Positions 36,595-45,952 of a stretch of DNA of 64,000 nucleotides are shown here, one piece after another. The stretch comes from CAKZLS01 sp963701445. Its GTDB lineage: Bacteria > Pseudomonadota > Alphaproteobacteria > Rhodospirillales > Defluviicoccaceae. Within the stretch, counting starts at the first letter, position 1, and each line of letters starts with the position of its first letter. A program made the position numbers and the translations under genes. The notes beneath the pieces were generated by a model. It did not search any database. It was not told where the DNA came from and saw only the letters and a list, made by a program, of their open reading frames with translations. The stretch spans positions 1 to 64,000 of the forward strand of contig CAVPAM010000004.1 in NCBI GenBank assembly GCA_963701445.1, given 5' to 3'.

Positions 36595-38946
36595 ATGGGA
36601 AAATTCGGATTGAGCCAACCGGTTCCCCGGACCGAGGATCCTCGGCTGCTCACCGGTAAGGGACGCTTCGCCGGAGACGTGTCGCTGCCGGGCCAGGTCC
36701 ATGCCCTGTTCCTGCGCTCCCCCCATGCCCATGCCGAGATCGCCGGCATCGATACCGCCGCCGCCGCCAAGGCGCCCGGCGTTCTGGCGATTTACACGGG
36801 CGCGGACACGACGGCCGCGGGCCTCGGCGATCTGCCGTGCGCCGTGCCGGTCAAACATCGCGACGGCACCAAGGCGCCCCGCCCCGGCCGGCCGCTGCTG
36901 GCCCGCGACCGGGTGCGTTTCGTCGGCGACACCGTCGCCATGGCCGTCGCCGAAACCCTGGATCAGGCGCGGGACGCGCTCGAACTGATCGACGTCGACT
37001 ACAGACCGCTGCCGGCGGTGGCGGCCATCGAGGACGCCATCGTGGATATGGCGCCCCGGATCTGGGAGGGCGCGCCCGGCAATCTCGCGTTCTTCTGGCA
37101 ACGGGGCGATGAAGCGGCGGTGAACGACGCCCTCGGCCGCGCCAGCCACGTCACCCGGATCGAACTGGTCAACAACCGGCTCGTGCCCTGCGCCATGGAA
37201 CCCCGCGCGGTGGTGGGAGACTACCATCCGGTCTCCGGCCGCTACACCCTCTACACGTCCTGCCAGGGCGCCCACGGCACCAAGGAGGCCATCTCCAAGC
37301 ACACGCTCCGGGTCCCCGAGGAAGCGGTTCACGTGATCGTCGGAGACGTGGGCGGCGCCTTCGGATCGAAGGCGTTTCACTACGCGGAGGAAACGCTGTC
37401 GTTGTGGGCGTCCAAGCAACTGGGGCGGCCGGTCAAGTGGACCGGCGACCGGGGCGAGGCCTTTACCTGCGATACCCACGGCCGCGATCAGCGCAACACG
37501 GTGGAGGCGGCGCTCGACGCCGACGGGCGCGTTCTCGCGCTTCGCGTCCACACCCTCGGCAACATGGGGGCCTATCTCAACCATTTCGGGCCGGCCATCC
37601 CATCGCAGATGACCGGATGCATGCTGTCCGGGGTGTACGCCATTCCCGCCATCCACGCGGTTTGCCAGGGCGTCTACACCAACACCGTGCCGGTGGACGC
37701 CTATCGCGGCGCCGGGCGGCCGGAAGCCACCTACCTGATCGAGCGGCTGATGGACGCGGCGGCCCGCGAGCTCGGCCTCCCGCCGGACGAGATCCGCCGC
37801 CGCAATTTCATCCGTCCCGACCAGATGCCCTTCACCACGGCGTCGGGACCCACCTACGACTGCGGCGATTTCGCGCGCAACATGGACGACGCCATGGCCG
37901 CCGCCGGCTGGGCCGGTTTCGAGGCGCGCCGCGCGGAGGCGGCCGAACGCGGCCGGCTGCGGGGGATCGGCATGTCCACCTACGTGGAGATCTGCGGCTT
38001 CGACGAGGAAGAGGCCACCGTCCACTTTCTCGAGGATGGCACCGTGGAAGTGCTCATCGGCACCCAGTCCAGCGGTCAGGGCCACCAAACGGCCTACGCC
38101 CAGATCGCCGCCGATGGCCTGGGTCTCCCCATCGAACGGATCCGCGTGGTGCAGGGCGACACCGACCGTATTCCCTTCGGCAAGGGAACCGGCGGGTCGC
38201 GGTCGCTGCCGGTGGGCGGACCCGCCCTGGACAAGGCGGTCAAGGCGCTGATCGACCGGGGCAAGGTGTTCGCCAGCCATCTTCTGCAGGCGCGCAAGCA
38301 GGATATCCGCTTCGCCGACGGCCAATACACGGTCGCGGGGTCGAGCCGCGGCATCGGCATCACCCAGCTTGCGCGGGCCGCCCGCGACATGGAGAACCTG
38401 CCGCCCGGGGAAATGCTGCCGGAACTGAGGGCGGTGGCGCGGTACCGGACGAAGGCGTCGACCTTCCCCAACGGCTGTCACGTCTGCGAACTCGAGATCG
38501 ATCCGGAAACCGGCGCGGTGGAGCTCGCGGCCTACCACGTGGTCGACGACTTCGGAACCGTCGTCAATCCGATCCTGCTCACCGGCCAGGTGCGCGGCGG
38601 CGTCGTCCAGGGAATCGGCCAGGCGCTGATGGAGGAAACGGTCTACGACCGCGAAAGCGGGCAACTCCTGTCAGGCTCTTTCCTGGATTACGCGATTCCG
38701 CGCGCATCTCATATTCCTTCCATCGAAGTCGGTTTCAATTCCATTCCGTGCACCACCAACCCGCTCGGAATCAAGGGCGCGGGCGAGGCGGGAACCATCG
38801 CCGCGTGCCCGGCGGTGATCAATGCCGTCATCGACGCCCTGTCTCCGCTTGGGATTCGGCATATTGACATGCCGGCCAGCCCGGAGAATATCTGGCGCGC
38901 CATTCAGGCCGCCCATCAAACCCGATCCCAGGAGCCCGCCCCTTGA
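36595..38946 (+). CDS. Xanthine-dehydrogenase-family molybdenum subunit, unpaired
   Basis: 783 residues from the ATG at 36595 after GGGAGAG. Molybdopterin-cytosine-dinucleotide blocks include VGGAFGSK, DAYRGAGRPEATYL, GTQSSGQGHQTAYAQ and the catalytic glutamate in GIKGAGEAGTIAA. The AYRGAGR form is that of the non-CO group (often called form II) rather than the AYRCSFR motif of true CO dehydrogenase. These enzymes need a 2Fe-2S subunit and an FAD subunit; neither is encoded nearby in this window. The stop overlaps the TTG of the next gene by four bases (TTGA), so the two are co-translated. Confidence 0.88.
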   Translation: MGKFGLSQPVPRTEDPRLLTGKGRFAGDVSLPGQVHALFLRSPHAHAEIAGIDTAAAAKAPGVLAIYTGADTTAAGLGDLPCAVPVKHRDGTKAPRPGRPLLARDRVRFVGDTVAMAVAETLDQARDALELIDVDYRPLPAVAAIEDAIVDMAPRIWEGAPGNLAFFWQRGDEAAVNDALGRASHVTRIELVNNRLVPCAMEPRAVVGDYHPVSGRYTLYTSCQGAHGTKEAISKHTLRVPEEAVHVIVGDVGGAFGSKAFHYAEETLSLWASKQLGRPVKWTGDRGEAFTCDTHGRDQRNTVEAALDADGRVLALRVHTLGNMGAYLNHFGPAIPSQMTGCMLSGVYAIPAIHAVCQGVYTNTVPVDAYRGAGRPEATYLIERLMDAAARELGLPPDEIRRRNFIRPDQMPFTTASGPTYDCGDFARNMDDAMAAAGWAGFEARRAEAAERGRLRGIGMSTYVEICGFDEEEATVHFLEDGTVEVLIGTQSSGQGHQTAYAQIAADGLGLPIERIRVVQGDTDRIPFGKGTGGSRSLPVGGPALDKAVKALIDRGKVFASHLLQARKQDIRFADGQYTVAGSSRGIGITQLARAARDMENLPPGEMLPELRAVARYRTKASTFPNGCHVCELEIDPETGAVELAAYHVVDDFGTVVNPILLTGQVRGGVVQGIGQALMEETVYDRESGQLLSGSFLDYAIPRASHIPSIEVGFNSIPCTTNPLGIKGAGEAGTIAACPAVINAVIDALSPLGIRHIDMPASPENIWRAIQAAHQTRSQEPAP

Positions 38947-39728
38947 CCCTGACCATCGATCCCGCCCTTGTCGAAAGGGTGCGCCAGATCGCCTTGCGCG
39001 CCGGCGACGCGATCCTCGAAGTCTACAACACGGACTTCGAGGTCGAACGCAAGGACGACTCCTCGCCGGTGACCGAAGCCGATCAGCGGGCGGAAACCCT
39101 CATCGTCGACGCCATCCGCCGCGAAATCACCGATGCCTATCCCATCGTCGCGGAAGAAGCGGTGGCCGCCGGCGATATTCCGGACGTGGGCACGGGACCC
39201 TTCTGGCTGGTGGACCCGCTCGACGGCACCAAGCAGTTCGTTTCGCGCCAGGGGGAGTTTACGGTGAACATCGCGTTTATTGAAAACAACCGGCCCCAAC
39301 TGGGCGTGGTCCATGCCCCGGCTCTCGGTTCCACCTACTGGGGCAGCGCCATCGGCGCCTTCGCCGTCAACGGCGGCGACGACGAGCCGCGGGTCATCGC
39401 CTGCCGGACCATCCCCGAAAAGGGTCTGGTGGCGGTGGCGAGCCGTTCCCACCGCACGCCGGAAACCGATGCTTTTCTCGCCAAGTACGACGTAGGCGAG
39501 CTGATTTCCTCCGGCAGTTCCATCAAGTTCTGCCTGGTGGCGTCCGGGCGCGCCGATCTCTATCCGCGGATGGGCCGAACCATGGAATGGGATACCGCCG
39601 CCGGTCACGCCGTGGCCCGGTTCGCCGGCGGGTCGGTGATCGAGACGGACGGCACCGAACTGCTGTACGGAAAGCCGGGGTTCGAAAACCCCCACTTCAT
39701 CGTCCGGGGCGCGACCGCCGAAGCGTGA
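38943..39728 (+). CDS. cysQ: Inositol-monophosphatase-family phosphatase, CysQ-like
   Basis: 261 residues from a TTG that overlaps the preceding stop. Lithium-sensitive phosphatase motifs are in place: EEAVAAG supplies a metal ligand, DPLDGTKQF is the central metal motif, and EWDTAAGHAV the C-terminal one. SSGSSIKFCLVA and DLYPRMGRTMEW match 3'(2'),5'-bisphosphate nucleotidases, which break down the PAP by-product of sulfate assimilation. Histidinol-phosphatase (HisN) is a close alternative. The gene's stop overlaps the GTG of Sua5. Confidence 0.8.
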   Translation: MTLTIDPALVERVRQIALRAGDAILEVYNTDFEVERKDDSSPVTEADQRAETLIVDAIRREITDAYPIVAEEAVAAGDIPDVGTGPFWLVDPLDGTKQFVSRQGEFTVNIAFIENNRPQLGVVHAPALGSTYWGSAIGAFAVNGGDDEPRVIACRTIPEKGLVAVASRSHRTPETDAFLAKYDVGELISSGSSIKFCLVASGRADLYPRMGRTMEWDTAAGHAVARFAGGSVIETDGTELLYGKPGFENPHFIVRGATAEA

Positions 39729-40757
39729 CAGATCACCCTCGCGCCCATACCGTTCTCCGCGACGCCACCCGCGACGCGATCGCCGAGGCCGGCCGCCTGC
39801 TTCGCGAGGGCCAGGTCGTGGCTTTTCCAACCGAGACCGTTTACGGGCTGGGCGCCGACGCCACCGACGATCGCGCCGTGGCCGCCGTGTTCGCGGCCAA
39901 GAACCGCCCGCGGTTCAATCCGCTTATCGTCCACGTGGGCGGCGTGGACGCGGCCGAGGCCATCGTCACCTTCAACGAACGGGCGGCCGCCCTCGCGCGG
40001 GCGTTCTGGCCCGGCCCGCTGACCCTGGTGCTTCCACGGCGCCCGGACTGCCGTGTTTCGCTCCTGGTCAGCGCGGGCCTCGACAGCGTCGCCGTCCGGG
40101 CGCCCGATCATCCGGTCGCGCGCGCGCTGATCGAGGCGGCCGGCCGCCCGGTCGCGGCGCCGAGCGCCAACGCGTCCGGCCAAGTCAGTCCGACCACGGC
40201 GGCCCATGTCGCCGAGTCCCTGGGCGGCCGCGTCGCCATGATCCTCGACGGCGGCCCCTGCCGGGTGGGGCTGGAATCCACCGTCGTCGATGTATGCGGC
40301 GACCACGCCGGCCCTGTTGCGGCCGGGCGGACTCGCGGCCGAGGCCATCGAGGCCATCGTCGGGCCGCTGGCTCCCCCGGGAACCGGGCCGGCCCGCTCG
40401 CCGGGCATGCAGAGCCGGCACTACGCGCCCCGCCTTCCGCTCCGCCTGAACGCGGCTTCGCCTTGGCCCGGCGAAGCCCTGCTGGGCTTCGGGCCGGGCG
40501 CCGGACGGGCGACATTGAACCTCAGCGCGTCCGGAAACCTGGAGGAAGCGGCGGCCAACCTGTTCGCCATGCTGCGAGAGCTGGACGCGGGCGGCCACGC
40601 GGGCCTGGCCGTATCGCCCATCCCGGAGACCGGGCTCGGCCGGGCCATCAACGACCGGCTGCGGCGCGCGGCGGCCCGCCCCGCGCCCGGAAGCGACGAG
40701 AACGAAAATCGCGGCCCCGCCGCGGCATGCGCGCTGCCGGACATGGACCACGAATGA
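39725..40757 (+). CDS. sua5: L-threonylcarbamoyladenylate synthase (Sua5 type), one frameshift
   Basis: About 343 residues from a GTG overlapping the cysQ-like stop (GTGA). The YrdC domain is clear: REGQVVAFPTETVYGLGADA, KNRPRFNPLIVH, RAFWPGPLTLVL, VAVRAPDHPVARAL, AAPSANASGQVSPTTAAHV and GLESTVVDV. The frame changes near 40303-40304 (GACCACG read as GACACG); beyond it TPALLRPGGL and SPGMQSRHYAPRLPL give the Sua5 C-terminal domain. The enzyme starts N6-threonylcarbamoyl-adenosine tRNA modification and is normally essential, so the break is probably sequence error. Confidence 0.85.
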
Positions 40758-40809
40758 CACCGGTCCCGCGAACGTTGCGGGCGCCCGGCCAACACCTTAA
40801 GTAGAGCGA

Positions 40810-42252
40810 ATGATGCCCATGTCCGAACCAGAAACCTCGTCTCCTCCCGGCGGCGCGCTCGCCGCGATCCGGGACCTTGTCGGCCCCAAGGGCTGGATCG
40901 ACGATCCGGCCGACCTCGAGCCCTTCCTCGTCGAGGAGCGCGGCCTGTTTCATGGCGCCTGCGCCGCCGTGGTCAAGCCGGCCAGCACCGAGGAATTGGC
41001 CCGCGTCGTCCGATTGTGCGCCGACGCCGGTATCGCCATCGTTCCGCAGGGCGGCAATACCGGTCTGGTGGGCGGCGGCGTTCCCGATGGCGGAATCGTG
41101 CTCTCCACGGCGCGGATGAACCGGATCCGGGCCATCGATCCGGTCAACCGCACCATCAGCCTCGAGGCCGGCGTCATTCTCGCCGACGTCCAGGCGGCGG
41201 CCGAGGAAGCCGGCGCGCTGTTCCCGCTCAGCCTCGGCGCGGAGGGAAGCTGCCGCATCGGCGGCAACCTCGCCACCAACGCCGGCGGCATCACCGTCGT
41301 CCGCTACGGCAACGCCCGGGACATGGTTCTGGGCCTGGAGGTGGTGCTGCCGGACGGCCGGATCTGGGACGGCATGCGGGAGTTGCGCAAGAACAACACG
41401 GGCTACGACCTGAAACAGGTATTCCTCGGGTCCGAGGGCACGCTGGGGATCATCACCGCCGCCGTTCTCAAACTCTATCCCAAGCCCCGGGCGGCCGAGA
41501 CCGCGCTCGCCGCCGTTCCCAGCGTGCGGGCGGCGCTGGATCTGTTCAACCGCACCAACGAACTGGCCGGCGACTCGCTGACCGCCTTCGAGTTCATGGC
41601 GCGGATCGGTATCGACTTCGTGCTCAAGCACGTTCCCGACACCGTCGATCCGTTTACCGAGCGTCATCCGTTCTATGCCCTGATCAAGCTGACCAGCACC
41701 CGGTCCAACGCCACCCTCAAGGATACCCTGGAGAGCATCCTCGCCGATGCGTTCGAGGAGGGCCTGGTGGAGGACGCCGTCATCGCCGCGAGCGAGGCCC
41801 AGAGCGACGCGCTCTGGCGTATCCGCGAGTCCATTCCCGAAGGTCAGAAACCCGAGGGCGGAAGCATCAAGAACGACGTCTCGGTCCCGCTGTCGCGCGT
41901 GCCGGAGTTCATCGAGAGCGCCACCGCCGCCGTGGAACAGGCCATGCCGGGCATCCGGGTGGTGCCGTTCGGTCATTTCGGCGACGGCAACATCCACTTC
42001 AACCTGAGCCAGCCCGTCGGCGCGGACCCGAAGGCGTTCCTCGCGGAGTGGGACCGCTTCGACCGGATCGTGGCCGACATCGCCACCGGCCTGGGCGGCA
42101 GCTTCAGCGCCGAGCACGGGATCGGCCGTTTGAAGCGGGTCGATATGACCCGCTACAAATCGGACGTTGAAATGGACCTCATGCGCGCGCTTAAGCGTGC
42201 CCTCGACCCCCGGAACATCATGAACCCCGGAAAGGTCGTCACCCTCGATTAA
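40810..42252 (+). CDS. FAD-linked 2-hydroxyacid dehydrogenase (GlcD/D2HGDH type)
   Basis: 480 residues. The FAD-binding PCMH domain has VPQGGNTGLVGGGVPDGG and LGAEGSCRIGGNLATNAGG, then VLGLEVVLPDG and KNNTGYDLKQVFLGSEGTLG. The C-terminal substrate cap has FGHFGDGNIHFN and SAEHGIGRLK, the metal-binding His and Glu region. These match D-2-hydroxyglutarate or D-lactate dehydrogenases of this family; glycolate oxidase GlcD is a less likely alternative because the partner genes glcE and glcF are missing. Its end overlaps the minus-strand GH17-GT2 gene by four bases tail to tail. Confidence 0.85.
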   Translation: MMPMSEPETSSPPGGALAAIRDLVGPKGWIDDPADLEPFLVEERGLFHGACAAVVKPASTEELARVVRLCADAGIAIVPQGGNTGLVGGGVPDGGIVLSTARMNRIRAIDPVNRTISLEAGVILADVQAAAEEAGALFPLSLGAEGSCRIGGNLATNAGGITVVRYGNARDMVLGLEVVLPDGRIWDGMRELRKNNTGYDLKQVFLGSEGTLGIITAAVLKLYPKPRAAETALAAVPSVRAALDLFNRTNELAGDSLTAFEFMARIGIDFVLKHVPDTVDPFTERHPFYALIKLTSTRSNATLKDTLESILADAFEEGLVEDAVIAASEAQSDALWRIRESIPEGQKPEGGSIKNDVSVPLSRVPEFIESATAAVEQAMPGIRVVPFGHFGDGNIHFNLSQPVGADPKAFLAEWDRFDRIVADIATGLGGSFSAEHGIGRLKRVDMTRYKSDVEMDLMRALKRALDPRNIMNPGKVVTLD

Positions 42253-44873
42253 GCCGCGCGCGCGGCGTCCGCGCGCAGATCCATCGCGGTCTGCTCCAAC
42301 ACCGGCTCCAGCGGTGCCGCGACGGCGACCGCCGTCGCCACCGCGTCGGATTTCTGGGTTCGCTCGATCGCCAGCATCATCGCGGCCGCCAGGAACGGCA
42401 CGCTCTGAACGGCCAGCGTCGCGGCGAAAATGGTGAGTTCGGTGACCTGCTTGTCGTTGGTCAACACCAGCGCCAGCGCCGATAGAGCGAGCAGGGCTCC
42501 GAGCGCGGCCTCCCACGCCACGGGGTTTTGGGTCCGCTTCTTGGCGTTTCCGCCCTTGTCGGTTCGCATGAACGGGATGGCGTCGGACACCAGACCGGTC
42601 AGTACCGCCCGCGCCACGGTGAGTTGCAGGCTCATGGCGGAGAGCGCCGCGCCGGGCACGCAATGGAACGGAATGTCCACCCGCTTGGCGTAGAGAACCG
42701 CGCAGTGCGCGAGGGCGATCACGAAGGCGGCGACGATGGGCACGGTAAACGGCAGCGGCGGGATCGCCACGCCGACGAACACGATCACCGGAACCCACAA
42801 CAGATTGAGGATGGCCGCGCCGGTTCCGAGCGCGTCGGCCAGCCAGAACATCCATCCCACCAGGAAGTGGCGCTTCTGGGCATTGCTCAGCGATTTCGAG
42901 CGGGGCAGCATGTGAGCCCAATGCTTGCGGATGATCTGCATGGCGCCGTAGGCCCAGCGGAAGCGCTGTGTCTTGAACGCCTCGAAGGTATCCGGCAGCA
43001 GGCCGCGCCCGTAGCGGGTGTTGGTGTAGTGCGTCAGGTATCCCGCTTCCAGGAAGCGCAGGCCGAGTTCCGTGTCCTCGACGATGGTCTCGGTGCTCCA
43101 GCCGCCGACCGCTTCCAGCGCGGTTCGCCGCATCAGGCACATGGTTCCATGCTGAATGATCGCGTTGTCTTCGTTCCGCTGGACCATGCCGACGTCGAAG
43201 AAGCCGGCGTATTCGCTGTTCATCACCGTCTTGAACAGCGACTCGGGTCCGTCGCGATGATCCTGCGGCGCCTGCACGAGGGCCACCCGGGGATCGTCGA
43301 ACAGGGGTGCCAGGTCGCTCAACCAGTTCGGCAGCACCACATAGTCGGCGTCGATCAGGGCGATGATCTCGGCATCGGGGGCGGTGTGCTCCAAGGCGGC
43401 GTTGAGCGCTCCCGCCTTAAAACCCTTGACCACGATATCGAGAAACTTGAACCGCGGGCCAAGCCGCTCGCAGTGCTCCGCCACCGGCGCCGAGTATTCG
43501 GCTTCCGGCGTGTTGTTGACGATCACGATCACTTCGAAATTCGGATAGTCGAGCGCGGCGATCCCGTTCAGCGTCTGGATCAGCATCTGCGGCTGCTCAC
43601 GGTACGCGGGGATGTGAATCGAGATCTTCGGCAGCGAACGCGACACCGGCCGCGCGCCCATCGCATCGATCAGACGTTTCGGCCGGCGGCCGAGCACGAC
43701 ATGGAAGATTTCGTTGAGCTTCGTCAGCGATATCAGGGTCAGGGGAATAATCAGGACAAACCCGATCGTCCACATGATGCCGATCCCGACGTTGAGATAG
43801 TTCTCGAACGGATAGGCCGCCGCCAGAATGACGGCCGCGCCGACACCATTCGCCGCCGCCGCGAACGCAAGAGCATGAGCCCCGGTGGCGCGGCCGCGCC
43901 ACAGTCCCAGAAGAGTGAGGCATGCCCCGACGATGACGGCCATGGCGGCTTTCCATACCGTGCCGCTCTCCTCGACCAAGCCGGTCAGGGCGAACTTGGG
44001 AAGTCCGGTGTTGTCGAACACGCCCCAGTACGCGCCGACGCTTCCTTCGTTCGTCTTCCAGGGCTGATCGAACGCCTCGATGATGTTGTACGAGACGCCA
44101 TGCCTGTCAGCCTCGCCAAGGAACTCGCGGATCACGCTCGCCTGCGCCAACGCGCCGGGCTTGGCATCCAGGTTGTTGTAGCCCTGGCTCGGCCAGCCGA
44201 ATTCGGAAATGACGATCTTCTTACCAGGATACGCCTTTCGCAAGTCCTCGAGGCGTTCCATGGTATACGGCACCGCCTGTTCGGCCGCGACTCCTTCCCA
44301 GTACGGAAGAATGTGGACTGATATATAGTCGACGGCGCTGACCAGTTCGGGGTGCTGCAGCCACAAGTACCAGATTTCGCTGGTCGACACCGGGACATGG
44401 ACCTGTCGTTTGACCTCCCGAACGAGCGCGATCAGTTCGTCGACCGTGCGTTCCTTCCGCAGCAGGACTTCGTTTCCGACCAGAACGGAGCGAACGTTCC
44501 GGTTCGCCCTGGAGAGCTCGGCCACCAGGTCCATCTCCTCGCGGTCCCGGCTTTCCGTGTCGCCAATCCAGGCCCCGAGAACCACGTCGAGGCCGAGATC
44601 CGCGGCGATCTCCGGAACGCGGTCAAGTCCGGCGGAGACGGAGTACGTCCGCAACCCATCGGATACTTCCGCGATCCGTTCGAGATCGCGTTCGATCTGA
44701 TCCGCCGGGACGAGCGCGACGTCCTTCGGATTCACCCGCGTGTGATACGGGCTGTACGACAGATACTGGATGGGACGCACGGCATCCGCCGGTTCGACGG
44801 ACTCGCGCGAAACGTGCCAAATCGCAGCATGAACGGCAGCCGCAACCAGGACTGCCCCGAAAACCCGCATCAT
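42249..44873 (-). CDS. GH17-GT2 beta-glucan synthase (NdvB-like)
   Basis: 874 residues: signal-anchor helix, then a GH17 glucanase-like domain (about 35-320) with LSYSPYHTRVNPKD, VGNEVLLRKE and SEFGWPSQGYNN, in which the two catalytic-type Glu are present. Next come membrane helices (about 325-405), then a processive-type GT2 domain from about 415 (SIHIPAYREQPQMLIQTLNG, ALIDADYVVLP, VEDTELGLRF, QRFRWAYGA, the QxxRW motif) and a bundle of C-terminal helices. This order matches NdvB-type beta-(1,3)-glucan synthases of Bradyrhizobium. It probably makes and reshapes a periplasmic or exported glucan; linkage is not readable from sequence. Confidence 0.85.
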   Translation of the reverse strand: MMRVFGAVLVAAAVHAAIWHVSRESVEPADAVRPIQYLSYSPYHTRVNPKDVALVPADQIERDLERIAEVSDGLRTYSVSAGLDRVPEIAADLGLDVVLGAWIGDTESRDREEMDLVAELSRANRNVRSVLVGNEVLLRKERTVDELIALVREVKRQVHVPVSTSEIWYLWLQHPELVSAVDYISVHILPYWEGVAAEQAVPYTMERLEDLRKAYPGKKIVISEFGWPSQGYNNLDAKPGALAQASVIREFLGEADRHGVSYNIIEAFDQPWKTNEGSVGAYWGVFDNTGLPKFALTGLVEESGTVWKAAMAVIVGACLTLLGLWRGRATGAHALAFAAAANGVGAAVILAAAYPFENYLNVGIGIMWTIGFVLIIPLTLISLTKLNEIFHVVLGRRPKRLIDAMGARPVSRSLPKISIHIPAYREQPQMLIQTLNGIAALDYPNFEVIVIVNNTPEAEYSAPVAEHCERLGPRFKFLDIVVKGFKAGALNAALEHTAPDAEIIALIDADYVVLPNWLSDLAPLFDDPRVALVQAPQDHRDGPESLFKTVMNSEYAGFFDVGMVQRNEDNAIIQHGTMCLMRRTALEAVGGWSTETIVEDTELGLRFLEAGYLTHYTNTRYGRGLLPDTFEAFKTQRFRWAYGAMQIIRKHWAHMLPRSKSLSNAQKRHFLVGWMFWLADALGTGAAILNLLWVPVIVFVGVAIPPLPFTVPIVAAFVIALAHCAVLYAKRVDIPFHCVPGAALSAMSLQLTVARAVLTGLVSDAIPFMRTDKGGNAKKRTQNPVAWEAALGALLALSALALVLTNDKQVTELTIFAATLAVQSVPFLAAAMMLAIERTQKSDAVATAVAVAAPLEPVLEQTAMDLRADAARAA

Positions 44874-44946
44874 CGTTTGCCCTTAAAAAAAACAAGTCAC
44901 GTTGTTGATGAAAACATCCAAACCCTGGAAACTACCGAACCGTCTC

Positions 44947-45459
44947 TCAGGTTCCTCCCGGCGGTTTTTCTTCCGCGTCTGCGGCGGGTTCTTCGTCTCC
45001 CACGACTGGCGCCGTGTACCGGCCCTCGACGGGATCCGTCCAACAGCGGTCGACGCGCATGGCGAGATCATCGCCCTGGGCCTGCCCGTCCGCCGCGACC
45101 ACACACCCAAAGGCCTGGGCCAGATGCTCCGGCGGACACCCAAATCGTTCATAGAACGGATTGAAGTCCTTGGCCGTCATGGCATCGTCCCGCGACAGGA
45201 GACTGACAATGCGCTGGCCCAACCAGCGGCAATGATCGCTTTGGCTGGGGCCTCCGGCATCGACCCCGCCATGCGATCCCGCCGGCCTCGGAGGCAGCGG
45301 ACGCATGGGCCGCTGGTCGGTGGCGCCCTCCGCTTGTTTGGCGGGTGCGTCGGACTCGACCCGGCCGGCCGGGGCCGCGTTATCCGTCGCCACCGCAGGG
45401 TTCACCACCAGGGCATACAAGACCAGGCCCCCAACCAAACCATACACCCGGAAAGTCAT
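44947..45459 (-). CDS. Small exported protein with three cysteines, unknown function
   Basis: 170 residues. N-terminal signal peptide (about 1-24, VYGLVGGLVLYALVVNPAVA). A Pro/Arg/Gly-rich, probably unstructured segment follows (about 28-72). The folded part (about 73-150) has Cys in DHCRWLGQRI, RFGCPPEHL, AFGCVVA and DRCWTDP, enough for two disulfides. A Glu/Asp/Pro tail closes the protein. No family recognised. It lies just upstream of the GH17-GT2 gene on the same strand (73-base gap), so it may serve glucan export; that is inference only. Confidence 0.6.
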   Translation of the reverse strand: MTFRVYGLVGGLVLYALVVNPAVATDNAAPAGRVESDAPAKQAEGATDQRPMRPLPPRPAGSHGGVDAGGPSQSDHCRWLGQRIVSLLSRDDAMTAKDFNPFYERFGCPPEHLAQAFGCVVAADGQAQGDDLAMRVDRCWTDPVEGRYTAPVVGDEEPAADAEEKPPGGT

Positions 45460-45952
45460 CGTTTATCCTTTGAGAACAATGGTTTCTCATATCGAGCGCA
45501 GCTGCGTTCCTTGATGGAAAACCAGTCGCCGATCCCAACCCGACGTCTCTTGTCCATTGCTACTCGGCCCCAACGGCTCCAATAGGCGTGAAATTTGTGG
45601 CAGCACGAAGGCAAAGGTTTCGCATTCGCAACAAAAGGCGGCGTTACCGCGTCGTCATTCGGCGTTCATATAATTGTTTTTTGCCGGTGTGCACAGCTTA
45701 TGGCAGAATAATTATTAGGGGCACAGCGTTCTTCGAAACACAGTGAGACGGGGTCGGCGACCGAACTGGCCAACCATCTGTTTTTTTGGTGGTTTTTTTG
45801 TGTTTCCGGAAGGTTGTATCGGAGCGTCGTCGCCACCACCTATCGACCGTATCGTCATAACCGAGTGCGCGAGCCCGTTTTAGCGGCCGGGCTCAACAAA
45901 AGAAGGGGCGGCAAAAGCCGCCCCTCGCCGTGTCGGCCGCGTGGCCGGGACA
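45460..45952. other. AT-richer intergenic region
   Basis: No gene seen in this stretch of almost 500 bases. It probably contains the promoter of the small exported protein at one end; at the other end lie the terminator of phoX and a second GC-rich hairpin (GAGCCCG...CGGGCTC, about 45871-45894). The centre, around 45660-45800, is AT-rich with T runs. Confidence 0.4.
45904..45925 (-). terminator. Intrinsic terminator for phoX
   Basis: A perfect nine-base stem AGGGGCGGC/GCCGCCCCT with a four-base loop, followed on the minus strand by TTCTTTTGTT. It lies 28 bases beyond the stop of the PhoX gene. Confidence 0.75.

Noticed and set aside
36484..38664. 726-codon antisense frame opposite the molybdenum subunit
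   Set aside because: Compositional shadow; the plus strand has all family motifs.
40648..43140. 830-codon minus-strand frame across Sua5, the dehydrogenase and the GH17-GT2 3' end
   Set aside because: No domain and it crosses three well-supported genes in the wrong frame.
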